From assembly GCF_020614375.1 (NCBI RefSeq), contig NZ_CP085328.1:248001-312000 (forward strand): DNA of 64,000 nt, given 5' to 3'. Shown here piece by piece: positions 26,439 to 36,265 of this stretch (position 1 is its first letter; each line of letters opens with the position of its first letter). Made by a program: the position numbers and the translations under genes. The stretch is from Haladaptatus salinisoli (GTDB lineage Archaea > Halobacteriota > Halobacteria > Halobacteriales > Haladaptataceae). The notes under the pieces are model-generated. The model did not search any database, was not told where the DNA came from, and saw nothing but the letters and a program-made list of their open reading frames with translations.

Positions 26439-26890
26439 AGTGCTGTCCTAGTGTCGGGTTTAATCAACTCTTCGATGATGTCAGTGTAGTTGATCGAGCA
26501 GTACCAGAATTTAATTCTGCTCCTGAAGAGCCATCAGCAAATATCAAAGATATCGATCAATCCAGTGTTCTTGGTGCAAGCCATACAGTACTCCGAAGAC
26601 CATACAACTCAATCCCTGCTCCAAATTCAGCAGTCTATATTCCATCCACCAAGTGTTTATAATTGCGACTGAGCATAAGAAGTTACACGAATGGCGGTAT
26701 TCGAAGGTGGTGAGCAATACATCCGCCAAGAGATTGACCGCGCCCAGTCTCGTCTCCGAGAGTGTCCTGCAAGACGTTCGTGATAGTGCCCTCTTTCCCG
26801 TGGTGGTCACTATCGGGATCAGTCCTCCCATTAGGGTTACTCCGGAACTCGTAAAACGAATTCCAAGAGTAACGCTCACCTCACCGAGTC
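26439..26890. other. Gene-free stretch in the defence island
   Basis: 452 bases, AT-richer than the genes. Frames on both strands here lack coding character. I see no repeat or promoter that can be supported. It separates the GmrSD-like gene from the EVE-like pseudogene on the minus strand. Confidence 0.3.
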
Positions 26891-27358
26891 TCAGATATCG
26901 AGTTTTTGTACGAGTCGGTCAGTCGGTCGATCGTCAGCGACACGCCAGAGACCCTGCGGCCAGAATTGCTCTTTGTAATCTAGAACTGCATTGACTTCTG
27001 CTGGCTGCATGTCGATCTCTTCGTACTGGTCGACGGCAAAGACGTCTATTGCTGGGCCACCGTCCCAGTATTCATCGCGAATATACTCCGTCTGCCAGAA
27101 TTCACCGATTCATCCCTTTGCGTGGTACTGACTCGTTTTGTTTCGATACACCAGTAACGGATCACCAGTCTCCATGCGGTCGAAATTACGACGATTCCGC
27201 TCCCAATCGCCCTGCTCTTGATCAGTCCGCACACCCCATACACGGGCCTGATCAGGGAATCTGTTTGGTTTCTCATCTCGGTCACTTACATCGATTTTCT
27301 GATTGAGCGTCCGTTGGAACGACCGTTCGTCGACTGGAATGAGCCAGAGTTGGGTCAT
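26891..27358 (-). pseudogene. EVE/PUA-like modified-base reader gene interrupted by a single TGA
   Basis: From ATG 27358 82 residues (MTQLWLIPVDERSF, ARVWGVRTDQ, METGDPLLVYRN, YHAKG) are followed by TGA at 27110-27112. The same frame then continues IGEFWQTEYIRDEYWDGGPAIDVFA, FWPQGLWRVADDRP to TGA 26891. Read through, it is 155 residues, the usual size of an EVE-like domain protein. CGA (Arg) in place of TGA would give KGRIGEFW, the expected family sequence. EVE-like domains read modified bases and often accompany McrBC-type systems, which lie just upstream. It is either a recent nonsense mutation or a sequencing error. Confidence 0.7.
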
Positions 27359-27564
27359 GAATTGATAAAGAAAATAATCATACTTGAAACTATGGCTTGA
27401 GAGATAGGTTAACGCCATGAATATGACCATCTGGGACAAGAACACGACCTGCACTCGTTAGTATAGAATACTAACCGAGAATTATGCTCAATGAGTTGGT
27501 GATATAACCTTGAAAAAATAGTATACGATGGTGAGTCTCACAATTTCGATCTAAATAGGTGAGA

Positions 27565-28881
27565 TTAGTTGTCTATTCTACCAATCATGGTATCGGAACC
27601 GAGTTCAGTGGCAGTTTGATGACTGATCCTTCCAACATTAGACGCAGCGTCCACACCATCCGTAATCAAGACGCCCTTCAGTACGACATCAGTCTCGTCT
27701 AAATAGGATTTACCAACTTTAGCGTACTTCATATACTCTAAGAGTTCTTTCAACCCTCGTCCAAACGTTCGGTCATTATCTGAATACTTGATTTCTCCAA
27801 GCGTGACTTCCTGTAGCGTCTGGCTTCCGCCCACTGTCTGATGTATTGTAATCACAATATCGGGGCGTCCTTGATACAGGCGTGAATCAGCAGATCGATT
27901 GAAAAATGACTCGATCATCTCGCTATGGGTCTCTAACACTTCTCGATACCGTTCGAAAAACGGATGCTCAATTGGCTCCTCGTCGAGTGGTTCATAGAAC
28001 CTTAGTGGGCCACTCTTATCGTGGTAAACATCGACCCGAAGATCTTCGCTCTCGAGCACGGCTATCTCATCTGCGCCGGGTTCGATCACTTGTAATTCGA
28101 CCCCTGGATAGTCCTTGGCAAGACCCCGAATTAGTCGGAACACGCAGAACAACTCAAACAGCCGGGGAAGTCGATCTGGAACAACGAGTGTTGACCGCAA
28201 TAGTTCTTGCACTGCCTCATCCGTAAACTCGTTCGCAAGCAGTTGCTCGTATAGCGTATAAAGTTCGTATGCTTCGGCATACAACTCCTGTCGAGACGTC
28301 CGAGCAGCGTTCAGATCCCGCTGGGTCAATTGGATCTCGTTTGCGTCTGGAATCCGATTCAAGTGCACGTTCTGTGCGAACAGTCGCTGGAATTCATCAA
28401 TGAGTGACTCGTCCCAGCGTTGAATTCGCCATTCGTGATCCGTCTGGGTGAGATCACGGGAAAGTGTTTGTTCAATCACCGACAACAATTTCTTGAGAAC
28501 TCGATTCTCAGGGATATCATAGGCAACACCGGGAGTCTCACAGGCAAACACCGAGCGATCGCCATAGCTCGTCGTCGATCGGAGTTTCATTGTTTGATTC
28601 CAGTTGATCGCCCCCCGAACCTCATTCCGACTCGTTTGTGCTTCCCGCTGTGTTACTGTCTTAATGCGCCGGAGACGCTCTGGGAGCTTTCGGACGAACT
28701 CGACGGCTTGCTCTGAAAGACAGAAGTGAATCCGTTTGAGTCGATCGAAGTCCGCAATATCGAGTGCTGTAAAGTCCAGTGCTCTCGCAATCGAACGCTC
28801 GTTGATCGTCCCTGCTTGGAGGAATGTGACTAATTCAGATTGGACCCCTAGAATGAGATCGTCTTGACTGAGTTTACTCAT
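27565..28881 (-). CDS. mcrC: McrC-like nuclease subunit of a type IV restriction system
   Basis: From ATG 28881 the protein is 438 residues, with a McrC-type fold: ARALDFTALDIADFDRLK, ALL... helical middle, and a C-terminal PD-(D/E)xK nuclease, GRPDIV near residue 338 and LGEIKYSD near residue 362. In McrBC the McrC subunit supplies the nuclease that cuts methylated DNA. ATGAGTAA overlaps the end of McrB by 8 bases, so the genes are co-translated. The alternative start at 28971 would lie inside McrB and is rejected. Confidence 0.85.
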   Translation of the reverse strand: MSKLSQDDLILGVQSELVTFLQAGTINERSIARALDFTALDIADFDRLKRIHFCLSEQAVEFVRKLPERLRRIKTVTQREAQTSRNEVRGAINWNQTMKLRSTTSYGDRSVFACETPGVAYDIPENRVLKKLLSVIEQTLSRDLTQTDHEWRIQRWDESLIDEFQRLFAQNVHLNRIPDANEIQLTQRDLNAARTSRQELYAEAYELYTLYEQLLANEFTDEAVQELLRSTLVVPDRLPRLFELFCVFRLIRGLAKDYPGVELQVIEPGADEIAVLESEDLRVDVYHDKSGPLRFYEPLDEEPIEHPFFERYREVLETHSEMIESFFNRSADSRLYQGRPDIVITIHQTVGGSQTLQEVTLGEIKYSDNDRTFGRGLKELLEYMKYAKVGKSYLDETDVVLKGVLITDGVDAASNVGRISHQTATELGSDTMIGRIDN

Positions 28882-31800
28882 CGGTGCTGAAGTCGATGTC
28901 AAAGTAGTCGGCTGCTTTCCGCTGCAGGAACTGGTCGTCAAGATCAAGTTCGGTACCTTTTGCAGATCCATCCATGAGAGAAATGATCAGCTTTTGTTGA
29001 CGTTCCGGTCGAAGTCCTTCGAGCTGTGGGAACACGAGTGCGACAAGTGCTGAGGACAGTGCCTCTCCCTTATGAGTGGTGTCCTCAGCGATTCCGTAGG
29101 CTTTCAGGTACCCAAGCATGTCTCGGACAATCGACGGCCCGATCTGGCGGTATGAGTTGACCGTCGCCCAGATAGCGCTCACCTCATTGTAGACCGCATT
29201 AAGCACAGGTTCGAGTGATGGGTCATCCGCAATCCAGACGGATGCATAGTTTTCATTCTCGCTGGGATCGAGTAGCGAGGTTCTTACGCCTGTTTCATCC
29301 TCGAGCGATGGAATACCGATGTGGATGAAATTGAAGCGACGCATGAACGCATAGGACATCTCGTAGAGCGAAGTCTTATCGAATGTGTTCATTGTCGCTA
29401 AGAGACGCCACGACGGCGTCACTGGGAAGCAATTGGGATTCGTGAGGATATCCTCGAGTTCGTCTTGATCGGCATCAGCATCAACTGGGCGGATCTCAAT
29501 CGGATTCTCACGTTCATAGGGGAGTGTCACGGAGTCACCGGCGAGAACCGAGAACAGAGGTCCGAAGGCTTTGTCAATATCGGCGCGATTGATTTCGTCG
29601 ACGACTAGCCAATCGTTCGTGACGCTGCCATCTCGTAGACAGTTAAGAAACACTCTGGGTTGGAATACCAGTTCATCGCCTTCACTACCTGTAGAGGGAA
29701 CATAGCCACCAATTGTATCGAACGTTGTCCACTCGGAGGTGGCGGTCAAAAACGTGTGGTCGTTGACTTGGGGGTATTCGGTGCACTGATTGCAGATACT
29801 CTTGGCGAGCTTGGTTTTCCCCGTTCCTGGTGGCCCGGTGAAGATGATGTGTTTGCCGGAATTGAGTGTAGCCTCGACTTGTCTCCGGATGGCATCGCTG
29901 TTCTCGAAGTAGAGTTCCTCGGGAATGTCGATCGAGACATCGAGTGGTTGGAGTTTCTGTTCAAAGGTTTCGGTGCGAATTTGTGGGGTTTCGACTGGAT
30001 CTTCAAGTGCGAGTATCGTCTCGAATTCCTCCACTGATAACTCAAAAAGGCTCCCCTGAGCACGATTCGCGATGGGCTCTGAATCTTCTAAGTCAGGAAT
30101 CTGAGTGAGCTCTTCCCAACTTATCTCATCAACGGGCCGTTTGTGTCTAATCCGTATTCCTTCGACTGGTCCGTCATATCCCTCTGGCTCTTCTTTGTGT
30201 AGTCCCTCGACAATCTCTCCTTCTGCAACGATCTTCTTGACAGGGTGTGATTCATAGAATAGGATACGGTCTCCTTGCGATGCACGTTCAAACGCACTAC
30301 GGATGCGTCGTTTGTTGCCTTTCTCATTGTAGGCCGTGTAGAATATCTCACCACCACCTTCGATTTCTCTTACTTCCCAGATTTTCGGGCTCGCTGTGAC
30401 CCAGAAGTACTGTGTCTCGGTCTGTTCTTCAAGGAGATATTCACCAGCGGCAGTGGGCAATTGGCAAAGGTAGGCTTGGACGACGTTTCCATTCCGATCG
30501 AGTGGGTAGTATTTCCGATCGCCTCGAAGCTCCTCTCGTAAAAGCTCGTCACGGATCTCTAAGAGTGGTCGAGGGTCGTTGAATGGATGAAAATCAACTT
30601 CGACACGGTATCGTTCTTCGTCTCCTGATCTATGTGTGATTGCGGTCTCTGTGACTGTTGAGTAGCCAACTAACGCTTCGTCGTAGTAGTGGAAGACGAC
30701 GTCACCACGGTCGAGAATAGATAAGTCATGACTCCAGTGGTTGTCTACACTCGCACTAAGATAGCCTTCGTCGATTTCTGCTCTGTTTGTTTGATTGACC
30801 CAGTAGTACTGTGTCTCTGGTGAGTCCTGGAGTGGTTCGAGGAGCGCTTGTTGATCGAGCTCCTTGTGATTGGCAAGCTCACTAACGAGTGTACGATAGT
30901 ACTCTGGGGACAAGTCGTCAAGCGTGTACGATTTGATCGTATCAGAGGACTCGTTGACTCTGAGCTGAACTCCATTTTGACCGAATGTCGCGATCCAATC
31001 GACATCGATGAATTTGGTATGGTGAATCTCTTCTTGGTCTGAGGTGGCGTAGTACGGCTTGGTGACGACGCCAATACCGTAAATAGTATCTACGGATTCT
31101 GGATCCCGTGTTCCTCGTTTTGCGACGACGAGGTCGCCTTCTTTGATCTCATGTTGGAACCGATACAACATGCCATCGCCATGATTGACTGGTGCAGATG
31201 CTGGATCAGAGGTGGCTTGTTCTGTGGTGAGGTCTGTACCAGTATCATCCGTTTTCGCGGAGTCAAAACCAATAGAGACAACGCCCTTGTCGTTCCAGTA
31301 TGGCCAATACTTTCCATCTCGCCCGGGAGTTATCTGCCAAATGGAAACCGAGGCTTCGGTGTCTGCTAGATCATCGTCTGATTGCTTCTCTTTCTTTTCG
31401 AGAACCATTCGATACAGTTCCTTGGCTTCTTCGTGGGATTCACGTTCGACATCGCCCGGACGTACTTTGTCGATGACGTTCAGCAGTTGGTCGATCTCGA
31501 GATTAACGGGGACTTCATGATCGGTTCCAGCGGTCGCATGACCACAGATCTCTAGGTAGGCTTCTTTGAAGTCCTCAAATATCTCAACGCCTTTCTCATA
31601 GGTGCTTGGTCGGGGATACCCGAAGAACGCAAGTCCGCGTTCAGCAGAGCCATTGATAATGGGATACGATTCGTTGTGGATAAGGCCGAATAGTTCCCAC
31701 AAGGTCTTTCGTGCGCCCAGACGGGATTGCCACGCTCGGTTGTATTGATCTGCATCTCTGATCTCCGTGAAGAGATCGGCTAATTCTTGATCACTATTGC

Positions 31801-32056
31801 CTTTCTCGGTTCGCCACTTTTCATAGATAACCTCCGAGCTTCCCGAGCGTTGGGCGCTATGGAGAAGATCCCAGAGGTTGGAGAAGGAATCATGGTTTGG
31901 ATTCTCGAGTAACTGGTTGAGCTGCGTGCGTGCGTTGGACGGGGTATAATCACCGAATAGTGTGAAATGTATTCCCTGTCGGTATTGGTGGGCGACCTCA
32001 CTCCATTTCTCTACTATTGCTTGTGAATCAGTCGAAAGAATTTGCGTAGAGGCCAT
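28874..32056 (-). CDS. mcrB: McrB-like AAA+ GTPase with N-terminal EVE-like modules
   Basis: From ATG 32056 the protein is 1060 residues. The C-terminal third is McrB AAA+: GPPGTGKTKLAK near 740, VVDEINRADIDKAFG near 819, and the McrB-type ATMNTFDKTSL near 889 where GTP specificity resides. The N-terminal two thirds hold repeated EVE/PUA-like segments (YYWVNQTNRAEIDEG; TQYFWVTASPKIWEV; also VSIWQITPGRDGKYW), expected to read modified bases in DNA. A start at 32110 was rejected because the added residues lack similarity. The pair targets modified DNA. It is divergent from the DUF4268 gene. Confidence 0.88.
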   Translation of the reverse strand: MASTQILSTDSQAIVEKWSEVAHQYRQGIHFTLFGDYTPSNARTQLNQLLENPNHDSFSNLWDLLHSAQRSGSSEVIYEKWRTEKGNSDQELADLFTEIRDADQYNRAWQSRLGARKTLWELFGLIHNESYPIINGSAERGLAFFGYPRPSTYEKGVEIFEDFKEAYLEICGHATAGTDHEVPVNLEIDQLLNVIDKVRPGDVERESHEEAKELYRMVLEKKEKQSDDDLADTEASVSIWQITPGRDGKYWPYWNDKGVVSIGFDSAKTDDTGTDLTTEQATSDPASAPVNHGDGMLYRFQHEIKEGDLVVAKRGTRDPESVDTIYGIGVVTKPYYATSDQEEIHHTKFIDVDWIATFGQNGVQLRVNESSDTIKSYTLDDLSPEYYRTLVSELANHKELDQQALLEPLQDSPETQYYWVNQTNRAEIDEGYLSASVDNHWSHDLSILDRGDVVFHYYDEALVGYSTVTETAITHRSGDEERYRVEVDFHPFNDPRPLLEIRDELLREELRGDRKYYPLDRNGNVVQAYLCQLPTAAGEYLLEEQTETQYFWVTASPKIWEVREIEGGGEIFYTAYNEKGNKRRIRSAFERASQGDRILFYESHPVKKIVAEGEIVEGLHKEEPEGYDGPVEGIRIRHKRPVDEISWEELTQIPDLEDSEPIANRAQGSLFELSVEEFETILALEDPVETPQIRTETFEQKLQPLDVSIDIPEELYFENSDAIRRQVEATLNSGKHIIFTGPPGTGKTKLAKSICNQCTEYPQVNDHTFLTATSEWTTFDTIGGYVPSTGSEGDELVFQPRVFLNCLRDGSVTNDWLVVDEINRADIDKAFGPLFSVLAGDSVTLPYERENPIEIRPVDADADQDELEDILTNPNCFPVTPSWRLLATMNTFDKTSLYEMSYAFMRRFNFIHIGIPSLEDETGVRTSLLDPSENENYASVWIADDPSLEPVLNAVYNEVSAIWATVNSYRQIGPSIVRDMLGYLKAYGIAEDTTHKGEALSSALVALVFPQLEGLRPERQQKLIISLMDGSAKGTELDLDDQFLQRKAADYFDIDFSTDE

Positions 32057-32238
32057 ATTGTAATGTGCGAAAAGAGCACAATAAGTGTGTTCACCAGTAA
32101 AGGCGAGCACTACGAGTATGGCGAACGGGATGGGGACAATGAGTTTACAAGCGGTTATTTGGCAGCTTCTCGTGGATAAGTAAGTTCAGTTTGATGGGAT
32201 AGATCAATATTTACGTCTAGTCTACAACGATATAGAAC

Positions 32239-33186
32239 ATGAATCCATAGGAACTACATCCGGTTGAATATCTCAGTGCGAACACCATCTGGGATCACGA
32301 GGAACACGATTTTACACCGTGGATTGTCGAACACATTGACCAACTTGGGAGAACGATCGGAATTGAACTTGACGACGTTGAACGAGAGGACGCTGTCGGA
32401 GGATATAGCGCGGACATCACAGGGACGGAAGTGAACACTGATGGGAAGGTTGTCATCGAGAATCAGTTTGGAACTACTGATCATGATCACCTCGGGAAAC
32501 TCCTCACGTATGCCGCCGGGATCGACGCAGAATTCGTTATTTGGCTTGCAGAGGAATTTCGAGATGAACACCGTTCAGTTCTTGAATGGTTGAACACAGC
32601 AGCGCCGGGTGGTGCGATGTTCTTCGGTGTGAAGCCACGAGTGCTGCGTCTGAATGGTGCTGAGCAGTTGGGCTTCGATTTTATGGTCGTCGTCGAACCT
32701 AATGATTGGGAACGAAAACTACAGGATTCAGAGTCGTTGAGTATGCGAGAGCAAGCCTACAAGGACTTCTTCTCGGATTTGGCGGATGCATATGCGGACG
32801 CAAACCCACGCTGGTATCGAGTCAAAGCACAGCCCCAGGGCTGGTTAGGGTTCGGTGCTGGAGTAAGTGGCTGCACATTTAACTGGGCATTTCATCATGG
32901 TCCGGAATTGGCTGTTGAACTCTATATCGACACGAGTGACAAAGAACGGAACGAGGCCATCTACTCCAAACTCAAAGCTGACCAGGATGTCATTGAGTCT
33001 GAGTTGGGCAACGTGGTTTGGGAGCAACTTCCAGACAAGCAAGCGTGTCGGATCAAAGTCACTCAGTCAATCGAGGATAACATCGAAGAGTTGAGTGCGA
33101 TGCAAAAGGAGTCGCTCATTGAGTGGGCTGTTCAGCAAATGAATGCGTTTCGGGCTGTCTTTGAACCTCGACTATCTTCTGTCTGA
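32239..33186 (+). pseudogene. DUF4268-domain nuclease-like gene with amber stop at codon 4
   Basis: The frame MNP-(TAG)-ELHPVEYLSANTIWDHEEHDF starts at ATG 32239 with an in-frame TAG at 32248-32250, then runs open to 33186. The N-terminal part is conserved in DUF4268 proteins (IWDHEEHDFTPWI; the putative D-ExQ pair SADI at residue 59 and VIENQFG at residue 74; TDHDHLGKLLTYAAG). The only later in-frame start is GTG 32431, which would lose the first Asp. The C-terminal DUF4268 (WYRVKAQPQGWLG; QLPDKQACRIKV) is intact. It is either a pseudogene or an inactive truncated protein; a sequencing error cannot be excluded. It is 182 bases from divergent McrB. Confidence 0.65.
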
Positions 33187-33448
33187 TTTATAAGACTTCC
33201 CGCGAGCCACCCACGAAGAAGATGATCTCATCTACCCTGAGTACATCTCGGAATTGTGGCCACGTTGGTGTCGAACTAATATATCAGACAGGGTATTCAC
33301 ATGACTGTAATTTTAACATTATGAATGAGCTAATGAACTAGAGTCTCAATTGTTTTTGAAATACTAACACCACAACATATATGCCAGTATAACGAAATGG
33401 GTTGGAATATGCGTTCAATCTTCAGAATCTACTCTAAGGAGGGAATCA

Positions 33449-36265
33449 ATGGCTGAGAGCGTCATCGCAGACTACATCTCCCCAAGCGAGGAGATTCGAG
33501 CAGCTGATGGAACCATAGATCCATCTGGTTTACTCGACGAGATTTCGCTCTACAACCTCTATGACGAGCGAGATTCGCCCGAACAGGACGCAGAGCGAAT
33601 CCTCGAAATCACATACCCGACCGAGACACTCACATCAATCATAAAGAATACCGCTCGCAAGCTCGACGGAGACGTCGACTTCTCAGAGGGCAGTCAGATT
33701 GTCGGTGGTGGGTACGGCAGTGGGAAAAGTCACATCGAACTCGTGGTATATCATCTGTTTAACTCTCCCGACCTCGGACAACGTTGGCTTGACCAACGTG
33801 GTATCGACGTGGAGCTTCCGAACGAGACGCGGACAGCGGCGCTCCAGATGTTCAACTTGGACAAGAACTACAACCGCTTGTCCGAGGCTGTTGGCGATTA
33901 CCTTGGTATCGACCAGTGGGCAGAGGGTACGGATCTACCACAGGTTCACGAAATAAGGGACACACTCGAAGATAAGCCAACACTCATCCTCATCGACGAG
34001 CTTGAGCGGTGGTTCGGCATGGCCAACCGCGCCGAGTACCAAGACGACAATCTTGCGTTCCTACAGAATTTGCTCGAAGCGGCTGGCCGTGACGATACCC
34101 CTCTGAGTGTGTTCGTCTCACTGCTCTACAACGACGAGGAGGTGCAAGCGATTACTCAGCGGACGAACCCATTTACTCACGACCTCTCGTCCCGACGGGA
34201 TGAAAAAATCGACTTTATCCTCCACCGACTCATCGGGTCTGTCGACGACGCAGACGGCGTCGCCGCTCTAGCGAAAGAGTACACTGACGTCTATCGGCAG
34301 AACGACCAGATACAACTCGACGACTACCACGACATGCAGGAGCGGATCGAGCGGTACTACCCGTTCCACCCGCTCTTGCTGAACCTCCTGATGGAGAAGT
34401 ACTCCGAACAGCGCATCAGTTCGGACGCACGTGGTTTACTCCGGTTCCTCACCGAGATTCTCCGAGATAACTTCTCAGAGGTAGACTTCATCCTCTCCGG
34501 AGACGTGGACGTGTTCTCCTACACCGACCGCTTCCAGTATATCGACGGCGAGTTGGTCGGGAAATACGTCAACGACTACCATCGGCTTCAGAAGCCCGAC
34601 GAGACGTTTGAGGAGTTCCATGAAGAACTTCTCAACATTGTTCTACTCCACAGTCTGGCACGCGCGGGAGAGGAAGGTGCGAACAAGCGCCAGATGTTGA
34701 TGGGTACGATGCGGAAAGGGGTCAACGCCCATCGAATCATCCAGGTGTTTACTGAGGAGGTCTACGGTCACGCGTGGCACATTCACCGCATTAATGGCGA
34801 GTATGCCTTCGACGTAGACGAGAACCCGGCGGCACGAATCGAGAAAAAGGCACAAGATATTCACAAGCACGACGCGATTCATCGCGTCGAGTCGCTCATC
34901 CGTGAGGATCTCTTCGGCGGCCACAACAACGTCCACATCATCGACCCGGTCAACACCAAACAGAACATTCCCGACAACAAGGCACTGAAGGTTGTCGTCT
35001 CACTCGGCGCGAAGCGGAGTTACGACGAAGACTTCGAGGAACTCACAACAGGGCAGAGCAGGGAGTACAACAACACACTCGTCCTCGTCACACCCGAGAA
35101 GCGGTCGAGCGTCGATACGAATACGGGAATCATCGAACTCGCCCGGAAAGTCATCGCTGGGGAACAGCTCAAGCGTGAAGAAGACGTTCTCCCAGAAGGG
35201 TTCGACGAAATTCACGACCAGAACTACCAGAGTCTTCGAGACCGCGTGCGCGACAAGTACGGCACAGTCCACACGTCGACAGAGCGCGGTCTGTTCCCCC
35301 AAGAACTCCCTACCAGTGGGAACCTCGATTTCTACGCAGCGACCGTTAAAGTTGTCGAACCAGACAGCAGTCAACTTCGTTCGGAGGTCAAGAATGTCGT
35401 TAAAGAGGCTGGAGCGAAGGGGATTCAGTATGAACACCTCAAGAATGATTTCTACCGCAACCCGAAGTTCACAACGCTAACCAGTGAAGACGACCTTGAA
35501 GACGCCATCGACTCGCTCTGCCGTGATGGCGTCATCGAGGTTGGGAACTATTTCGAGGAACGCATCAGGAGTCTTGGGAGCGACACGAGTCTCGTCCACG
35601 AGCAGTATATTGAAGAGGAGGAAGATGACGAGGACGAGTCGACCATCACCATCGACATGTCCGGTTCATCGTCGTCCAATCCATCGCCAAAACCCTCGAA
35701 AGCCAGTAACGGTGGTACCACGGCAACGGGGTCGACGACTGAGACCGGGGGCCGCACTATGGATAAGACTCCGACCGCATTCGATTGTCCGCAGTGCGGT
35801 GCCGAGTTGGAAGGTTCGGAATGTAGTGAGTGTGGCTTCGAGTTCAGCGCGAGCGACGTTCGAGAAGGCAAGATCTCCGTTGAAGGACTCGATGCGGAGG
35901 AAATGCTCGATGTGTTCGGTATCGAGGAAGAGAGCGGGCCGAAGATTCGTCCGCACCCGATTATGGGGACGCTTGATGCCGACAACAAGCCAGACATCAT
36001 CGACACGCTGGAGCGCGAACTTGGACTGGAGTGGGACATCCACGAAGCAGAGATTACCGTGAATGGAACGCTAACCGCGGACGAACTCTCAGAGTACGGT
36101 ATCAATGTGAGTGCCCTTGACCAGAGCGTCTCGCTCGAAGAGACGTTCACTATCAGGCCTGACGATCCAATGAACAAGCAATCGTTCCTCGGTCTCGTGA
36201 TGGATTTGAACGTCCCAGAACACGCTTCCCTCTCAGTCAAGCTGAAGGTGAACAAAGGTGACTGA
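33449..36265 (+). CDS. DUF499/BrxC-PglY-like P-loop ATPase with C-terminal zinc ribbon
   Basis: The 938-residue protein has Walker A GGGYGSGKSH (residues 86-95), Walker B TLILIDELERW (D183, E184), RHL-type helices and a long winged-helix-like tail. A zinc ribbon CPQCGAELEGSECSECGFEF sits near residue 779, after a Ser/Gly/Thr-rich linker. It matches the large DUF499 family that partners with PglZ and DUF1156 methyltransferases, and is functionally like BrxC/PglY. The stop overlaps the PglZ start by 8 bases, so they are one operon. It is expected to be a DNA-associated ATPase controlling phage exclusion. Confidence 0.8.
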   Translation: MAESVIADYISPSEEIRAADGTIDPSGLLDEISLYNLYDERDSPEQDAERILEITYPTETLTSIIKNTARKLDGDVDFSEGSQIVGGGYGSGKSHIELVVYHLFNSPDLGQRWLDQRGIDVELPNETRTAALQMFNLDKNYNRLSEAVGDYLGIDQWAEGTDLPQVHEIRDTLEDKPTLILIDELERWFGMANRAEYQDDNLAFLQNLLEAAGRDDTPLSVFVSLLYNDEEVQAITQRTNPFTHDLSSRRDEKIDFILHRLIGSVDDADGVAALAKEYTDVYRQNDQIQLDDYHDMQERIERYYPFHPLLLNLLMEKYSEQRISSDARGLLRFLTEILRDNFSEVDFILSGDVDVFSYTDRFQYIDGELVGKYVNDYHRLQKPDETFEEFHEELLNIVLLHSLARAGEEGANKRQMLMGTMRKGVNAHRIIQVFTEEVYGHAWHIHRINGEYAFDVDENPAARIEKKAQDIHKHDAIHRVESLIREDLFGGHNNVHIIDPVNTKQNIPDNKALKVVVSLGAKRSYDEDFEELTTGQSREYNNTLVLVTPEKRSSVDTNTGIIELARKVIAGEQLKREEDVLPEGFDEIHDQNYQSLRDRVRDKYGTVHTSTERGLFPQELPTSGNLDFYAATVKVVEPDSSQLRSEVKNVVKEAGAKGIQYEHLKNDFYRNPKFTTLTSEDDLEDAIDSLCRDGVIEVGNYFEERIRSLGSDTSLVHEQYIEEEEDDEDESTITIDMSGSSSSNPSPKPSKASNGGTTATGSTTETGGRTMDKTPTAFDCPQCGAELEGSECSECGFEFSASDVREGKISVEGLDAEEMLDVFGIEEESGPKIRPHPIMGTLDADNKPDIIDTLERELGLEWDIHEAEITVNGTLTADELSEYGINVSALDQSVSLEETFTIRPDDPMNKQSFLGLVMDLNVPEHASLSVKLKVNKGD

